DNA of 12,448 bases from Anaerolineales bacterium (GTDB taxonomy: Bacteria > Chloroflexota > Anaerolineae > Anaerolineales > UBA4823), in the NCBI GenBank assembly GCA_022865865.1, contig JALHTN010000241.1, forward strand, positions 1-12,448, read 5' to 3'. A model generated the notes under the pieces. The model worked only from the letters and a program-made list of their open reading frames with translations. It made no database searches and had not been told where the DNA came from. Numbering within the stretch: the stretch's first letter is position 1; each line of letters starts with the position of its first letter. This document shows positions 11,918 through 12,448 of this stretch, piece after piece. Both the position numbers and the translations under genes were made by a program.

Positions 11918-12448
11918 ATGAAACCACGCTACCCATCAATTTACCAGATCAACACCCGCATATGGCTGGGATCTTTATCTGCAAAATATGGTAAACAAAT
12001 CAGCCTCGTGAATGTACCTGATGAAGAACTAGAGCGCATCGCAGCTCTCGGTTTCGATTGGCTGTGGTTATTAGGAGTTTGGCGAACGAGCGAAATTGGC
12101 AGGCAGATTGCTCTGGAGCTGCCAGAAATGCGCCAGGTTTACCAAGAAGCACTGCCGGATTATCAGCCTGAGGATATTTGCAGCTCGCCCTTTGCGAACA
12201 CTGGATATGTGGTGAGTTTGGATCTGGGTGGAGAACACGGCTTAGCGCTCCTGCGTGAGAGACTTCAAGCGCGGAATATACGCCTGCTGCTCGATTACAT
12301 TCCTAATCATACTGCTCGAGACCACCCCTGGCTCACCCTGCATCCCGATTTCTATATCCATGGCAGTGAAGAACAATTGCGCAGCCAACCTTATAATTAC
12401 GGCTTCGCGCAAAATCTAGACAAAGTCTTTGCCTTCGGTCGCGATCCA
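11918..12448 (+). CDS. alpha-amylase-family (GH13) glycosidase, N-terminal part (cut by window edge)
   Basis: The first 177 residues of a GH13-type (beta/alpha)8-barrel enzyme; the frame is open at the window end. Visible are the opening strand YPSIYQINTRIWL (5-17), LGFDWLWLLGVW (44-55), the loop region FANTGYVVSLDLGG (92-105), and conserved GH13 region I as DYIPNHT (126-132), whose Asp, Asn and His line the active site. The catalytic nucleophile, acid/base and third carboxylate would lie beyond the window. There is no signal peptide, so it should be cytoplasmic and act on imported or stored alpha-glucans or oligosaccharides; the exact specificity cannot be read here. The ATG at 11918 follows GGGAG (11905-11909) at good spacing. 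I found no convincing promoter in 11860-11917. Confidence 0.88.
   Translation, partial: MKPRYPSIYQINTRIWLGSLSAKYGKQISLVNVPDEELERIAALGFDWLWLLGVWRTSEIGRQIALELPEMRQVYQEALPDYQPEDICSSPFANTGYVVSLDLGGEHGLALLRERLQARNIRLLLDYIPNHTARDHPWLTLHPDFYIHGSEEQLRSQPYNYGFAQNLDKVFAFGRDP

Overview
The window looks like chromosomal DNA of a free-living heterotrophic bacterium of middling G+C content. The mix of a Ser/Thr kinase, a DUF1684 protein, a GH13-like enzyme and a membrane-anchored binding protein with an acidic, Pro/Ala-rich N-terminus suggests Chloroflexota, perhaps Anaerolineae. That placement is an inference from gene content; no rRNA or marker gene is present.

Layout. Positions 1-489 (minus strand, cut by the window edge) hold the N-terminal part of a Hanks-type Ser/Thr protein kinase. 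Positions 851-1390 (minus) encode a DUF1684 protein with a likely Rho-independent terminator behind it. From 1585 to 10602 runs one co-directional ribose operon: promoter, 24-bp perfect palindromic operator, LacI/RbsR-type repressor, ribokinase (rbsK), ribose pyranase (rbsD), a first RbsC-type permease, a 929-residue ribose-binding protein, a two-domain RbsA ATPase and a second RbsC-type permease. Beyond it lie a 5'-truncated XRE-type regulator remnant (minus), an EamA/DMT membrane transporter (plus), and the start of an alpha-amylase-family (GH13) glycosidase that runs off the window.

How it works together. Extracellular D-ribose would be captured by the binding protein, imported by the RbsA/RbsC complex, converted between pyranose and furanose forms by RbsD and phosphorylated by RbsK. 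The RbsR-like repressor probably represses its own promoter, and so the operon, until ribose is present.

The most unusual part is the binding protein. It carries three complete, about 269-residue RbsB-like domains in tandem on one polypeptide behind a single transmembrane anchor, and every ligand-contact residue known from E. coli RbsB is kept in all three copies. It sits in a cluster with one ATPase gene but two divergent permease genes, one with a changed coupling-loop motif. This suggests a tethered multi-receptor ribose importer, possibly with a heterodimeric permease. A 140-bp inverted-repeat element (MITE-like) lies between the triple receptor gene and the ATPase gene.
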